64,000 nt of DNA, taken from contig CAUYUJ010019381.1 in assembly GCA_963575745.1 (NCBI GenBank), forward strand, positions 68,353-132,352, given 5' to 3'. The position numbers and the translations under genes were made by a program. The notes under the pieces were generated by a model. The model saw only the letters and a program-made list of their open reading frames with translations, was not told the origin of the DNA and did not search any database. Origin of the DNA: Prorocentrum cordatum. Lineage: Eukaryota > Sar > Dinophyceae > Prorocentrales > Prorocentraceae. Shown here one piece after another: positions 54,348 to 64,000 of this stretch. How positions within the stretch are numbered: the stretch's first letter is position 1; every line of letters starts with the position of its first letter.

Positions 54348-54748
54348 CGGCAGACAAGAAATGCCGCAGTCGTCCTGGTTTTTTGCCAAGCCACTAGCGA
54401 TGCTCCTTTTGCTGCGTCCGGAAGCCCGCCCGCCCTGGAGGGGCCCGGCCTGGGCGCAGGCGGCCCCCGCATCTCCCACGCGACCGGCGTGTTGATGCAG
54501 AGGCGCCGGGGCTTCACCCGGCGACCGGCGTGCCGCTGCAAAAGCATGTTCTGTCTCTCTTCCTCCGTGAACAGGCCTGCTTCGGGCACAGTTGTGGTCG
54601 CCAAGCCCGGTCGGCTCGTAGCCGTTGCCGACAGCATGATCATTAGACCGTGCGATTTGTTTGGCACGATCGCTTTGTTGGTCCCGTGGGTTGTTTCGAC
54701 GTCGACTTGGCAGCCCCAGCGGGAACGGTACCGTTCCTTTTTGGTCAC
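54348..54748 (-). CDS. Possible minus-strand exon, unknown protein
   Basis: On the minus strand an uninterrupted frame of about 130 codons ends at CTGCCG followed by GTGAGG, a plausible splice donor. The predicted peptide is not low-complexity (KAIVPNKSHGLMIMLSATAT, GLFTEEERQNMLLQRHAGRR) and has mixed, GC-ending codons. I recognise no family. The plus strand is also open across much of the interval, so strand and coding status are uncertain. Confidence 0.25.
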
Positions 54749-55325
54749 AAGCCGCGCGTTGCAGGATTAGATCTCGATGGCGTCAGAACGGAAGCGCACC
54801 GGTTGCATCGCGGTATCCTGTGCGGTCCCATATGGCGGATTCTGGAAGCCTTGAACCCGCAACATCGAGCATCTCTTGAAGGACAGAAGACTGATGGCGT
54901 TGCTTCCGCTGGCCTTCCGCCCGCGGAGCTGCCCTCGTTGTATTTCCCGCGGGCCTTCCGCAGCCTTCCTCCGAGGAAGGCGTGTGCCAACTCGGGGCTC
55001 GAGCCAAACGGTGTTTGGGCGATTTCGTGGGCCGTTTTAGTTTTGATTCGTTTCGCAGCAGAGGCAGACAGAAGACAACGAATGAGAACGAAAACGAAAC
55101 AGTCACGGAAAAACGCGGTTTCGTTCGAGCCTTGTGCCAATTCCCTTTCTGGAATTCCCCAGCAGGGGCTCCAAAGAGGGCCTTGGCAGCTCCGCCAGGA
55201 GCTCGGCAGAAGTAGAGCGGAGGCCAGTCCGCAAGAAACCCTCACAAGAAACCCAACCCTGATACCCCAGGGCGTCCACTGATTTGTTGGCATGGGAACG
55301 TCACGCTTCCCATCGCAAAACCATC
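54749..55325. other. Unassigned sequence
   Basis: No recognisable gene or repeat. Confidence 0.4.
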
Positions 55326-55329
55326 GAGA

Positions 55330-55445
55330 TGAGGGGGAGGAGGAGGGGGAGGGGGGAGGAGGGGAGGGGAGGAGGAGAGGAGGAGGAGGAGGAGGAGGAG
55401 GAGAGGAGGAGGAGGAGGAGGAGGAGGAGGAGGAGGAGGAGGAGA
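55330..55445. repeat. GGA microsatellite
   Basis: GGA triplets with GGGG interruptions; open frames are artefacts. Confidence 0.88.
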
Positions 55446-55596
55446 TGGAGACGCTGGAGATTCCGCCTCATCGCGCACTCCCAATTCTGCAATCAGGTGG
55501 GACAGATCTGTCTGGGGGGGGGGTCTGATTGGAGCTGCCCTGGAGGGTGCCAGTGGGGTCTGGGCAGAAGGCCGCCCTTTCATGGCTGGCCTAGGC

Positions 55597-55791
55597 TTAC
55601 GTCGGGCCTGTCCCCCATACAGGGGGTTTTTCGACGAAAAATAAAAAACACACCCAAAATTGACAAAAAATAGTCCAAAAATAGTCCGGGGACTATTTTT
55701 TTAACATGTTTTGACCTTTTTGAGGTATTGTGGGGGTATTGTTTTTATTTTTCGTCGAAAATCCCCCTGTAGGGGGACAGGCCCGACTTCA
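55597..55791. mobile_element. MITE family A, copy 5
   Basis: 195 bp with arms of nearly 50 bp (ACGTCGGGCCTGTCCCCC, TTTTTCGACGAAAAATAAAA on the left). Flanks GCCTAGGC (55589-55596) and GTCTAGGG (55792-55799) agree at 6 of 8 bases, a decayed target duplication. Confidence 0.82.
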
Positions 55792-55874
55792 GTCTAGGGG
55801 GTGATCTAAAATTGCTCGTCTGGGAGGGTCGTGACCCCCTCCGGGGCACCCTGGACGCAAGCAGGGTGTTTCCT

Positions 55875-56074
55875 TAGGGGAACAAGGAGTGACATAAACA
55901 TAAAAACTCGGAGGTCCGCGCGGATTTCTCGGATTGGCGCTGGGGCCCCCCGGCGGCGCCTCCGGCGCCGCCCCTGGCGCGCTCCGCGCGCCAGGGAGGG
56001 GGCCCCAGCGCCGATCCGAGACATCCGCGCGGACCTCCGAGTTTTTGTGTTTATGTCACTTTATGTCCCCCTAT
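55875..56074. mobile_element. GC-rich fold-back element FB-G, best copy
   Basis: 200 bp. The arms extend about 75 bp: GTGACATAAACATAAAAACT, CGGAGGTCCGCGCGGATTTC and TCGGATTGGCGCTGGGG on the left are complemented on the right. The centre is GGCGCCTCCGGCGCC. It lies 6 bp from the TIR-C element at 56080. Confidence 0.82.
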
Positions 56075-56079
56075 TCCCT

Positions 56080-56206
56080 TGGCATCGCTCGGACGTGTGC
56101 ATATTTCCTTCCGGCGAGGGCCATCGAGAAGCATCCTTGATCATTTGGCGAAAAAACCACCCATGAAACCGAAAATAACACAGGGAATGAACGTCCGAGC
56201 GATGGC
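56080..56206. mobile_element. TIR-C element, copy 2
   Basis: Ends TGGCATCGCTCGGACGT and ACGTCCGAGCGATGGCC; the interior aligns with 463-605. Confidence 0.7.
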
Positions 56207-56284
56207 CAGTTCCTGGCATGGGCCCCCGCTGCAAGGGCGCGACGTCCCGCTGAAGCCAGGCGGCGCCAGCGCGCCCAGGGTCTC

Positions 56285-56660
56285 CTCCTCCTCCCCCTCC
56301 TCCTCTCCCTCCTCCTCCTCCTCCGCCTCCCCAATCCCCCTCCTCCTCCTCCTCCCCTCCTCCTCCTCCTCCTCCTCCTCTCCTCATCATCCTCATCCTC
56401 ATCCTCATCCTCCTCCTCCTCCTCCTCCTCCTCCTCCTCCTCCTCCTCCTCCTCCTCATCATCTCATCCTCATCCTCCTCCTCCTCCTCCTCCTCCTCCT
56501 CATCCTCCCTCCTCCTCCCCTCCTCCTCCTCCTCCTCCTCCTCCTCCTCCTCCTCCTCCTCCTCCTCCTCCTCCTCCTCCTCCTCCTCCTCCGCCTCCTC
56601 CCCTCCTCCTCCTCCCTCCTCCTCCTCCTCCTCCTCCTCCTCCTCCTCCTCCGCCTCCTC
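56285..56660. repeat. Long TCC microsatellite with CAT patches
   Basis: About 375 bp of TCC broken by TCAT and single-base changes. Confidence 0.9.
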
Positions 56661-56678
56661 CTGCAAGGGGCTCAAGAG

Positions 56679-56800
56679 ACGGGGGTCAATGCAAACGGGG
56701 GTCAGCCAGGGCACCAGATCCTGCAGGATCCTGCGAAGACCCCTCTGGCTGACCCGGGTTAGCGAGCCGCTCGTGGCCGCGAGGCGGCCGCGCATATTGG
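56679..56800 (+). repeat. Dispersed repeat with GATCCTGCAGGATCCTGC core, copy 3
   Basis: GAGACGGGGGTCAATGCAAA, GGGGGTCAGCCAGGGC, GATCCTGCAGGATCCTGC, TGACCCGGGTTAGCGAGCC. Same order as 23103. Confidence 0.65.
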
Positions 56801-57002
56801 CTGGCCCGGGTTTGCGAAGACCTGCGTTGCAGTTTTTGTTGTCTTGCATTGCAGTTTTTGGTTTCCTGCTGACCCGGGTCTGGATTGACCCGGATCAGAA
56901 GATCCCCGAGAGAATGCCTTCAGGAGGCTCGGAAGTCCCCCGGCCTTCTGATATCATGGCGCCAACATCGCAGAGCGGATTTCGCCAGGAGAACGATAAT
57001 CG

Positions 57003-57148
57003 CCGAGCGCGTTCCATTACTCGCAAAGTGCCTACTCACAAACGTCCGAGAAACCATACGTCCGCCTTGGTGCAATGTATCGTGCATTCCCTGCGGCGGA
57101 TCCAGGTCATTTGCGAGTAGCGACTTTGCGAGTAGTGGAACGCGCTTG
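57003..57148. mobile_element. TIR element family E, copy 2
   Basis: Left CCGAGCGCGTTCCATTACTC, GCAAAGTGCCTACTC; right GAGTAGCGACTTTGCGAGTA, GTGGAACGCGCTTG: inverted arms of about 35 bp. Confidence 0.75.
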
Positions 57149-57187
57149 TCGAGATAGGATGGGCCCAGCGTGTCCTGGAGATTTTCG

Positions 57188-57366
57188 TTCCGGATTTCGA
57201 GGTGAATTTCGTGCGGAATTTGTTGGGGCCAGGCATGAAGACGAAAAACATCCACGCGAAATTCATGCCGTTTTTCACTCGCCGATTCGGAGTTTTGCAT
57301 TGACAGAAATCGAAATCCACACAAAAATCCGCTGCAGCACGTCTGCAAGGTCGGCGCAGTGACTGA
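57188..57366 (+). repeat. Dispersed repeat family F, copy 2
   Basis: CGGATTTCGAGGTGAATTTC, AAAACATCCACGCGAAATTC, TTTTTCACTCGCCG, then AATCCGCTGCAGCACGTCTG and CAAGGTCGG. Aligns with 48680-48862. Confidence 0.75.
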
Positions 57367-58030
57367 TAAGTTGCCTTAGCCTTCCCCGAAAACCCACTTG
57401 CGAGTGGCGCAGGGCTGAACAGTCTGACCACGGTGGGAGCACCGAAGGGTGAAGGGGAAGTCTGTGGCACAATCGGGGAAGGCCCTGGCGCAATCGGAAC
57501 ACAACACTGCGCGGGACATCCAATCGACATTCTTAGCTGGCCACGTTGCCATAAGATCAGACGAGGCGCCCGATCGCGAGTGAGCGGTGCGTCGCTCCGG
57601 AAACTATGAGTAGACGGACGTGCTGCTCCTCGGGTCGATTGAACCTGCAGCCTCTGCGGACTGGGCCCACTGAGGGTGGCGGCTGGCCTCAGCACACATC
57701 GCGGCGACCGGTGTTGCTACGTTCGCGGCCTGGCCCCGAGGCCGTCAACAGTGTTTGAGGACGGATAGACGGTCCTGGGAAGAGGTCGAGATCCTCAGGG
57801 GACCACGTCGCGAAGAAGAATGCATCGCCGAAGGAGGAGGGGGGGCCATGGAGGGCGTGGAGGGTACACGGAGATCTTCGGAGGTGGAGGTGGGAGTGGC
57901 GAGAGACTTCCCCCCCTCCTACTTCCATTCCTTGCCCTCCCCCCGCCCCCTTTTCCTGCACGTCCCTCTCCCCCCTCCCTCGCCCCCCTCTCCTCTCCAC
58001 TCCCCCCCCCCTTCCCCTCAAGCTAACTGG
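57367..58030. other. Unassigned sequence ending in a pyrimidine tract
   Basis: Includes the repeat shared with 7605-7690 (about 57765-57845), then CT-rich sequence at about 57905-58020 directly upstream of LINE-3. Confidence 0.45.
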
Positions 58031-58120
58031 GCCCGAGCATTTTGCTCGAACCCGATCCCTGTACCTTCATCGGGGTGCTTGAAGGATAAGTTTGCGAGTC
58101 CAGCCACACTCGTCAAGCTA

Positions 58121-59521
58121 ATGAAAGCAGGGATGACAGCAGAAGGAGAGCGCCTTCCGCGCAGCGGCAGCCGCGGCGCTCAGCCGACAGCTCGGTTGTG
58201 GAGCAGGTGCGTCCATTGCAAGATATGCGAATACAACGACAAACTGGCCCTCAACGGGTCCAAGTGCCCGAACTGCAGCAGGAAGATCCGCCTCTATGTG
58301 CCGATGCCCCCTGGTCGCACCGTGGCCTTCGACGAGCACGTCTAGATCTTCACTCCAGCGCAGGACGAAGGCACCCAGAGTGGCACCAACAGCGGCCAGC
58401 GCGGCTTTCGCCCCCGCAGCCCCAATCGAGGCAGTGGCGGCACAGCCAAGGCGCAGCACGACGAGCTGCAGGCGCTGCTCCACAGGGCCGCCGACGTCTC
58501 GAACGACTCAGTGTTGATGTCGGCGCTGGCGGCTCAGCAGGAGCGGCTTCAGCAGAGGGCGCATGCTGCGGCAGCGGATGATATCAGCGTGGCGGGGACG
58601 GTGAGGAAGGCGGATGGCGCCTGGCGCGCTGCCTTTCACCGCCACGGTCAGAACCTCACGCAGGTCCTCCGCCTGCACATGCAGTCGCAGCTGGCGGAGT
58701 CCAGGCAGCAGAAGGCAGCCGAGGACCTCGCGCGAGCCGAGAACGACGACGGCGCGCGGCAGACGCTTTGGCTAAGGCCGAATATAAGCAGCAGCGGCGC
58801 TAGCGTTTGGGTCACAGGCACCCGCGTTCGAGCCGCGCATCAATTCGGACAGGTTCGATCCATTTGAATCGTGGGGCTGCGAAGAAATAGACCACGTTCA
58901 GCTACGTGAGTTGAAGAAGGAGTTGGAATTATATCGTTCAGCTGGTAAACCCTAGGATGCGCAGCTTCGCGCAGCTTCGACCAAGCCGATACGTTCGAGA
59001 AGGACTTGGTGGATCGCACGAGGAAGAAGAGGAGAGCGGACGCCGATGGTGAAGCTGTGGCAGGCAACCCCGACGGCGCTCAGCAATCGCCCGCAGGGGC
59101 AGGCACAGCAGGCGCAGCAGTTGACGCAGCGGCAGGAGCTGAGCCCGCAGGCGGCGCAGGCGGCCCGCCTGCCGATGGCGCGCCAGCAGCGGCGGCGGCT
59201 CGCGCCGCCCAGGCGGCAGCGCCAGCCTCCACCGAAGAGGCCACGCCGTCCGAGGAGCAGGTCAAGAGGTCAAGCAGGCAGGGGCGGCCCAAGGTGAGGT
59301 TCGACCTTGCGCGGGCTGTCGAGCTCGGCAAGCGTGGCGGCATGGGCGCGGCGGTTCCCGGGGATGCCGTTGGCGATGATTTGCGGTTAGGGCCTGGTGC
59401 AGTCTCATTATGTACGACGGCCACGGCAACTTCGCAGGGGTTAGGCAGCAGCCCGTCGGGCACTTCGCAGCATCGCCAGCGGCTTCGACGCGCCCGTCGA
59501 AGATCTTCTCTGGGAACGTGA
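58121..59521 (+). pseudogene. LINE-3 ORF1, broken
   Basis: Starts at ATG 58121 (MKAGMTAEGE). A Cys cluster CVHCKICEY...CPNC follows at about residues 30-52, then an in-frame TAG at 58343. The frame resumes with a long helical stretch (DELQALLHRAADVSNDSV; LRLHMQSQLAESRQQKAAED), moves to another frame at about 58775-58950 (FDPFESWGCEEI), and returns for TFEKDLVDRTRKKRRADAD and an Ala-rich tail. Presumed ORF1 RNA-binding protein. One stop and at least two frameshifts make it inactive. Confidence 0.6.
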
Positions 59522-62500
59522 CTTACATGGGCGGCACGGCCTGGGAGCTCCCCCGTTAGCAGTCTAGGTCGTACGACTACGTCACTGCTTGCGAATCTCA
59601 TGCACTTTCAAAACATTCGGGCAAATTGGCACCCAAAGATCAGGATTGCGGCTTGAAGCGATTGTCCAACAGTGCACGCTTGAAGAGCAGATGGGAAAAG
59701 GCGCACATTGGTCGAAAGGAGCGCGCGAATGAAGGAGGCGAGCGGAAGTTGGCACGTGACCATCGCCCCGAACAAGTTCTTTATGCAGCTTGCAACTCAC
59801 CTGCACTCCAGTCAGATCGCGGCGCAGCTTTCGACTGGCTCCTCCCCGCCATGCTTCACGCGCGGGGCTCTTCGATCACGGCGCGCGCGGCGCGCGGTCG
59901 GCTTCAGAGGCGACAGCATGCCTCGTCTCAGGCTTCTCGGCAGTCTGCTCGCTCCTGTCAAATTACAACGGAGTGCCATCGGCGATTGGAACCCGTCGCC
60001 GTCGTAGCTGCTCGCCACAGGCTTCGCGTTCAAAAAGTGCCAGCATCGTCGCCCAATCTAAGGTTGGGCTCACACGCAGGCCGGGGGGGGGGGGGGGACC
60101 CCGCATCTAGATTGCGCTTCGTGTTCGGATGCCGCATGGCTTTATGTCCTCAGGGTCCGGGCCGTTCTGGGCGCCCCCCTGGAAACCGCACGTCGGGCTG
60201 AGCCTCGAACTCGCCCCGGTAAGCAGTCCGCTTTGCGTTGGAATTTAGAACCTACCGCCGCAGCTCCCTCGGCACCGCGCCCAGCCAAGCAACCCGTGGA
60301 GGGCTCGAAATCGAGCTCCGTAAAAGTGGGGCGCAGGGTAGCACGGCCGCTGGCCACGCAGTGGCGCCATGAGAAAGTTCGCGAGCAATTGCCCGTCAAC
60401 GGCGACGAACTGCCCCAACAAAACAAAAACAAACGTCAACAACAAACTAAGAGACGACAACCACAAAACCGACTGGCAACAAAAAATTAGACTTCAAAGC
60501 CAATTCGGGCCTTTCAGTCCAGCGCGAGAACCCTCCATAGATGGCGGCCATCGCCCCAGGCAGCCGCCCCAGAAGCCATCGCCCCAGGCAAACGCAGCGC
60601 CCAAAGAATCCGAAGTCGGTTTAGATATCGGCGCTGCAACCTGACGCGCTGCAAGGGAAAACGCCGGATTCATAGTTATCGTCGTGCGTTTGCCCGCTCG
60701 ACGCCGCAGCCACCAGCTCCGTCGCCTTGCCCCTTGGCCCCAGATAGCGACAGCATCGGCAGTCTTTTCGGCGCGTGGACACGCGCGGTCGAGCCCACCG
60801 CGGCCCTCCACAGCGGCCAGGCCAGCTTTGGACGCTCGCGCAGAAGGGCCCCGCCGACACCGCGTCGGAGGCCACGCCTGCAAGAGCCCCGCCGCCAGGG
60901 GATCGCATCGGCGGACGTCGGACCAGAGCGCGCGGTCTGAGATTCGCGCGCCCTGCATCGCTCCGGGCAGAACGGGGTTAAACAGCGGGAGTTGTCAACG
61001 GCTATTTGCCAGGGGCTTCGCGTCGGGGCCCTCGGGCAGGGGCGCCAGGCCACCCGACCCAATGATTGGGTTTCACCGGCGCATCGGGCCCTGCAGTTGT
61101 CGGCAGCGCAGGAGTCGAGCGATCGCGAGTTGACCGAGGCAGCGAGTTCTGCCAGAGGGTGGCTCAGAGGAGCCAGCGACGAGCCATCAATCAGTCGATT
61201 GCCGAATTTTGGAGAGGATACAGCCTCAGAACGCTGCGCCTGCCCCTCATCGCGCGCTTCGAGAAGCCCCATCAGGCTCTTTTTTCTTTGACGGGAAGAA
61301 GACAATCCAGCATCCGAGGGGCGCTGCGGATAAGAAGAAGGAGCGGCTTTGGGAGCCGCGGGCCCCACGGGAGCTCCAGGGGCTCGAGGAAGCCTCTGCT
61401 AATATTAGCGCTCGAGTTGCAGGCGAGGCACCCCCGCCGCTCTCGGGCGAGCAGCTCCGTGCAGCCCAGGCGCCTGATGAAGCAGCCCGCGGCCATGGGA
61501 GTCGATCGCCTCGCGGCCCTCGACGCCGACCGACCCCCCGACATCGCGCTCGAGGAGCTCGCAGTCGCGGCGGCGGCGGCTTGCAAAAACTGCCAAGCCT
61601 GGCCGCATCAGTTGTCGCCGACGATCGGCACCCTGCTGCCAAAGAAGATCGCAGGTGACAGGGTCATCGGCTTGCTGCCCCACACGGCCAGGCTATGGTC
61701 GCAGGCGCGGGGCCCAGGGCGCGCGCGTGGACCGACGGCTGCGAGGTGCCGCGGAACGCCGCGATCCGCGGCATCTGCGGCGCTGCAGGAGGTTCTCCTC
61801 CGCGCGGTGGGCGAGGAGCTGGCGGCACGTCCAGGCGCGGCCCACGCGGACTCCTGGACGCCCCCAGCTTCCGCGACACGATCGGGCGGCCGCGGCCGGG
61901 GATGGCGGCCCTGAGGCTGGAGATCACTGCCGAGATGCTGGGGCCGAAATTGCAGCGGTGCACGGCGGCGCGGCGCCCGCGGAAGTCCCACTTTCTGCGT
62001 CGCGAAGCGCATCGCCACCACGCATGCACCCGCGTCGCATCAATTGTGGATTGATGATTTGAGCCAGGTAGCTAGAGGATATCGTCGAGTCGCTTGCGAT
62101 CGGCCAATTGTCCGCTCGAGGGAGACGCGCCAGCTCACAGGGATGGCCTCCAGATCCCCCCCGAAGAGCGCCACGGCGTGCACCGAGCTCGCCGACGCCA
62201 AGCAGGCCGCGAGGCGCCCCAGGGCATCGGGCCTCGCGGCGACGGCGGCGGCCCAGACCCCATGCCTCGGCGCAGATTTGGGGGGGGCGCAATCCCGCGC
62301 GCGCGACTCGAACGGCACGCATGGTCACGCACAAAGAGAACGCATGCCAGAGTAGCCAAACATGCACGCGCGGCGCGCCGGCACAGGTTGACAGCGAGGC
62401 CAGAGCAGCAGGGCGACGCGGCAGCCGGCGCTTACGCTCATCATGCTCACGGAGTACAGTCAAAAACCCGAATAGGGACGCGCGACTTTGCTCAGGGTAC

Positions 62501-63880
62501 CCTTGCGTCCTTGCTCTTCCTTGCTCTTGCGTCTTTGGGGTTTTCGTCGCCCGCCGCCCCACAAATGCCAACTTCGGTTTCCAAGCGTCTTGCGTCCTTA
62601 CCGCGCGTCCCTATTAGGGCTTTTGATTGTAATCGGCCAGATGATGAGGCAGATGCGGGCCTTCTTGCGCGATGCCACGTGCCCTCGGCGTACGGGGCGA
62701 TGTCTCGCGACGCCGCTGGACTTGCGCGCTCGAGGGCGCGACCCAGCTCGTCGGCTACCACGAGAATGCCTGCAGGTGCGGAGTCGGTCGGCTTTCTCAC
62801 CAGGTGATCAGAGGTGGAGTTGAGCAAAGTTGGAGGCAGCTCGCGCAGGAGGCTCGCAGCATGCCTCCACAGCTTCGCAGTCGACACATTCATAGTTCCA
62901 CAAGCAGCAGTGATACCCTACCTCATGCAGGAGGGAAGGGGGCCAGGAGGCCCAGCGAACTGGCGCGTCGCCGATGACGGTTCGGCCCTCCAGCACAATT
63001 ATCAGTTCAACCCCGAGGCCCTCGCCGGCTTCGCAAAGGCGGTCGCGCCAGAGGCATCCTGCATGAGCACGAGGGCGCTGTCATGAAGAGGTTGCGGCGC
63101 GAAGCAGCAGGCCACTTCCACGGCGCTGGAATGCAAGATGGAGTTTGTATGTTTTCATTCCGAGCACTTCTTCGTCAGCTGGAGGCAGGTCCGAAAAGCA
63201 AGAGATGTTCGGAGCGTTGCTTTTCGGTAGCGGCAGGAGCAGCACGGCCACGAAAAAGGAGATCGGAAGAGTCGAAGCAGCCAATTGCTCAGCTCTGCGC
63301 GAGATGTCGAGTTGAGCGAGACTCGTCTCTTCACAGGATTTGGAGCTGCTCGACGCGCACCGGTCACGACATCTACCAGATGTCCGATGGATCTTCGCGC
63401 GTGCCCGCACGCAGCACGAGGTGGATCCTTGCTGGCGTCGGGGCCTTTTGCCCAAGTCGCGGCAAGCTGTCCCACCACCGCAGGAAGAGCAAGAGTGGTG
63501 GACTGAGGGCATCGAGGCGTTCGAAGATGATTGACTCGGTTGGGGATCTGAGTCGGCACCCATCTTCCTCTTCAGGGATGCTGGCGGGGGCGAAGAAAGC
63601 AGCGATCCTCGGCTCCGTCAAGTAGGGTGTGGCATCGCCAAGTAGGCGGAGCTCGCCACGAATATGCAGCTGTAAGTGTCAGTGTTGGGGAGGCCTTCCG
63701 GGACCCCCGCAAACAGCAGCCAGGGGGAGTTGTATATTGTTTTGCCTGCGCTCGTAGGTTCGAGCCGAGTAGTCTAACACCACTGACAATGCCGACGTCT
63801 TTATGGGGTGGTGTTGTGGCCGAGCTTTCGCCCCTTAAGAGGGGAACGCGGATTTGTGGCATGAGGTAGGTCGGGTCTCA
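59490..63880 (+). pseudogene. LINE-3 ORF2: endonuclease-RT-RNase H, many frameshifts
   Basis: Pieces in order across shifting frames: endonuclease N-terminus (KIFSGNVTYMGG; YDYVTACESH, about 59500-59600); endonuclease centre and end (about 59830-60220, ending near KPHVGLSLEL); RT (about 61060-62400) with IGTLLPKKIAGDRVIGLLP and a WIDDLSQVARGY motif at about 62045-62080 in the YxDD position; post-RT region; a CCHC-type cluster at about 63290-63350 (CARCRVERDSSLHRIWSC); and the RNase H start (LFRDAGG, then an ELY-type motif near 63730). The catalytic Asp order is only partly kept. A TIR element splits the RT end. RNase H is cut by decay or by the window end. Confidence 0.65.
62456..62630. mobile_element. 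TIR element family B inserted in LINE-3
   Basis: 175 bp. Left end ACAGTCAAAAACCCGAATAG, then GGACGCGCG. The right end reads inverted as ACAATCAAAAGCCCTAATAG, then GGACGCGCG. Arms of about 29 bp with few mismatches. The interior (TTTGCTCAGGGTACCCTTG) matches 22194-22325. It breaks the LINE-3 reverse transcriptase, so it is younger than that LINE. Confidence 0.8.
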
Positions 63881-64000
63881 CGTGCCCACTTGCAGTGCAT
63901 TGCTCTTTTCTTTCACTCCCATCAGGAAGCCCCGGACGGTCTTCCAAGGAAGCCGTTTTTTACAATCAACAGTCGGGAGCACGGCAGCAGATAGATTGGC

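Larger units (their letters stand above)
58032..64000 (+). mobile_element. LINE-3: decayed LINE running off the window
   Basis: Same plan as LINE-1: ORF1 with a zinc ribbon and coiled coil, then endonuclease, RT, CCHC-type cluster and RNase H. It is full of frameshifts and stops and is interrupted by a TIR element (62456-62630). The RNase H is still being read at the window end. The left edge is placed at a sequence resembling a worn DinoSL (58032-58051) and is tentative. Confidence 0.75.

Overview
The window is nuclear DNA from a dinoflagellate. The decisive evidence is an exact 22-nt dinoflagellate spliced leader (DinoSL) at 33863-33884, fused to the 5' end of a LINE-type retrotransposon. 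Supporting signs are GC-rich sequence, very low gene density, very many triplet microsatellites, three non-LTR retrotransposons, and an intron built from inverted-repeat hairpins (introner-like). The species cannot be fixed from sequence alone; a Prorocentrum- or Suessiales-like genome would fit.

Layout. 0-9.8 kb: GGA/TCC arrays, short fold-back elements, and a DIRS-order-like retroelement (2375-5789) with split direct repeats (A1...B1-A2...B2) around a frameshifted RT-RNase H gene. 9.86-16.4 kb: an intact two-ORF LINE (zinc-ribbon/coiled-coil ORF1; endonuclease-RT-RNase H ORF2) ending in poly-A. 16.4-33.8 kb: minisatellites, microsatellites and several dispersed short element families. 33.86-37.0 kb: a second LINE that starts with the DinoSL and has lost its RT and RNase H by internal deletion. 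37-39.8 kb: TCC/GGA arrays. 39.86-41.33 kb: the one convincing host gene, a secreted-type protein with a GDPH (vWD-like) domain and one 190-bp intron made of two inverted hairpin units. 41.4-57.9 kb: more arrays and short elements, plus a weak candidate exon. 58.0-64.0 kb: a third, badly decayed LINE, broken by a TIR element and running off the window.

How it works together. Almost everything is selfish or repetitive DNA. The autonomous LINE at 9.86 kb carries the parts needed to copy itself. The LINE at 33.9 kb looks like a defective derivative. Many short fold-back (MITE-like) families lack coding capacity and would need transposases supplied elsewhere; two of them can be bounded by target duplications or by an empty site. 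The DIRS-like element and the LINE at 9.86 kb sit inside GGA/TCC arrays, and the LINE at 33.9 kb appears to as well, so these arrays may be landing pads. I see no rRNA, tRNA, CRISPR array, or standard promoter or terminator that I can support.
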